A stretch of 5,830 bases of DNA, taken from the NCBI GenBank assembly GCA_947371775.1, contig CANBQX010000123.1, positions 1 through 5,830 of the forward strand. The letters are read 5' to 3'. Position 1 is the stretch's first letter; the number at the start of each line of letters is the position of its first letter. Below the pieces are notes generated by a model. It did no database searches. It was given only the letters and a program-made list of their open reading frames with translations, and had not been told where the DNA came from. Made by a program: the position numbers and the translations under genes. Positions 5,747-5,830 of this stretch are shown in pieces. Source of the DNA: Comamonadaceae bacterium. Lineage in GTDB: Bacteria; Pseudomonadota; Gammaproteobacteria; Burkholderiales; Burkholderiaceae_C.

Positions 5747-5830
5747 AGGGCGGGGTCAGAAAATGGGGCTTTAAGTGCGGCAATAGATGGGGCGACAATA
5801 GTGCCAGTGCCACCGAGAAAGATACACCAT
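5747..5830 (+). promoter_or_regulatory. divergent spacer upstream of nth; probable leader and truncated start of a plus-strand gene
   Basis: The window ends ...GATACACCAT, so an ATG would be completed at 5829-5831 if the next base is G. A purine-rich GAGAAAGA at 5815-5822 lies six bases before it, the right distance for a Shine-Dalgarno. Further upstream, GACAAT at 5794-5799 resembles a -10 box, with a weak -35-like TTTAAG at 5770-5775 at 18-base spacing. On the minus strand the same region must hold the nth promoter, which I could not locate. The next base was not visible, so the start is inferred. Confidence 0.35.

Noticed and set aside
5794..5820. Sigma-54 type promoter upstream of nth (TGGCAC repeats on the minus strand)
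   Set aside because: The TGGCAC copies are not followed by a TTGC element at the required spacing.

Overview
The window looks like a chromosomal segment of a betaproteobacterium, most likely of the order Burkholderiales and plausibly Comamonadaceae (Rhodoferax/Polaromonas-like). This rests on high GC, Gram-negative envelope genes (an RND pump and a TolC-type outer-membrane channel), and the recognisable character of the small DksA-like and 'translational machinery' proteins. The taxonomic call is inference from protein style, not from a marker gene. No rRNA, tRNA, insertion sequence, CRISPR array or phage gene is visible.

Left part (1-2685, plus strand): the end of an efflux operon. It holds the C-terminal third of an RND inner-membrane pump (cut by the window edge), then a 69-residue two-helix DUF2892 (YgaP-type) membrane protein, then a complete TolC-family outer-membrane channel. 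The gaps are 19 and 20 bases, so one transcript is likely. The periplasmic adaptor and the N-terminal part of the pump would lie to the left of the window. The substrate cannot be read from this portion.

Middle (2686-3504): a 185-base convergent spacer with an 8-bp inverted repeat and no clear gene, an OsmC-family thiol peroxidase-like protein on the minus strand (2871-3323), and a 181-base divergent spacer that must hold the promoters of OsmC and of the next plus-strand gene. That spacer carries several short palindromes.

Right part (3505-5830): a plus-strand set of a DksA/TraR-type zinc-finger regulator, a 124-residue protein of the family annotated as 'translational machinery protein', and a crotonase-fold (enoyl-CoA hydratase/isomerase family) enzyme. 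These converge, with only 12 bases between stop codons, on a minus-strand nth gene for endonuclease III. The last bases (ending in AT at 5829-5830) look like the leader and first two bases of another plus-strand gene.

Taken together this is mostly ordinary housekeeping and stress-related chromosome. The points most worth a second look are the DUF2892 protein built into an RND-TolC operon next to OsmC, the DksA-like protein whose coiled-coil tip departs from the DksA pattern and which is tightly linked to an eRF1/Pelota-like small protein, and the crotonase in which one catalytic glutamate is replaced by cysteine.
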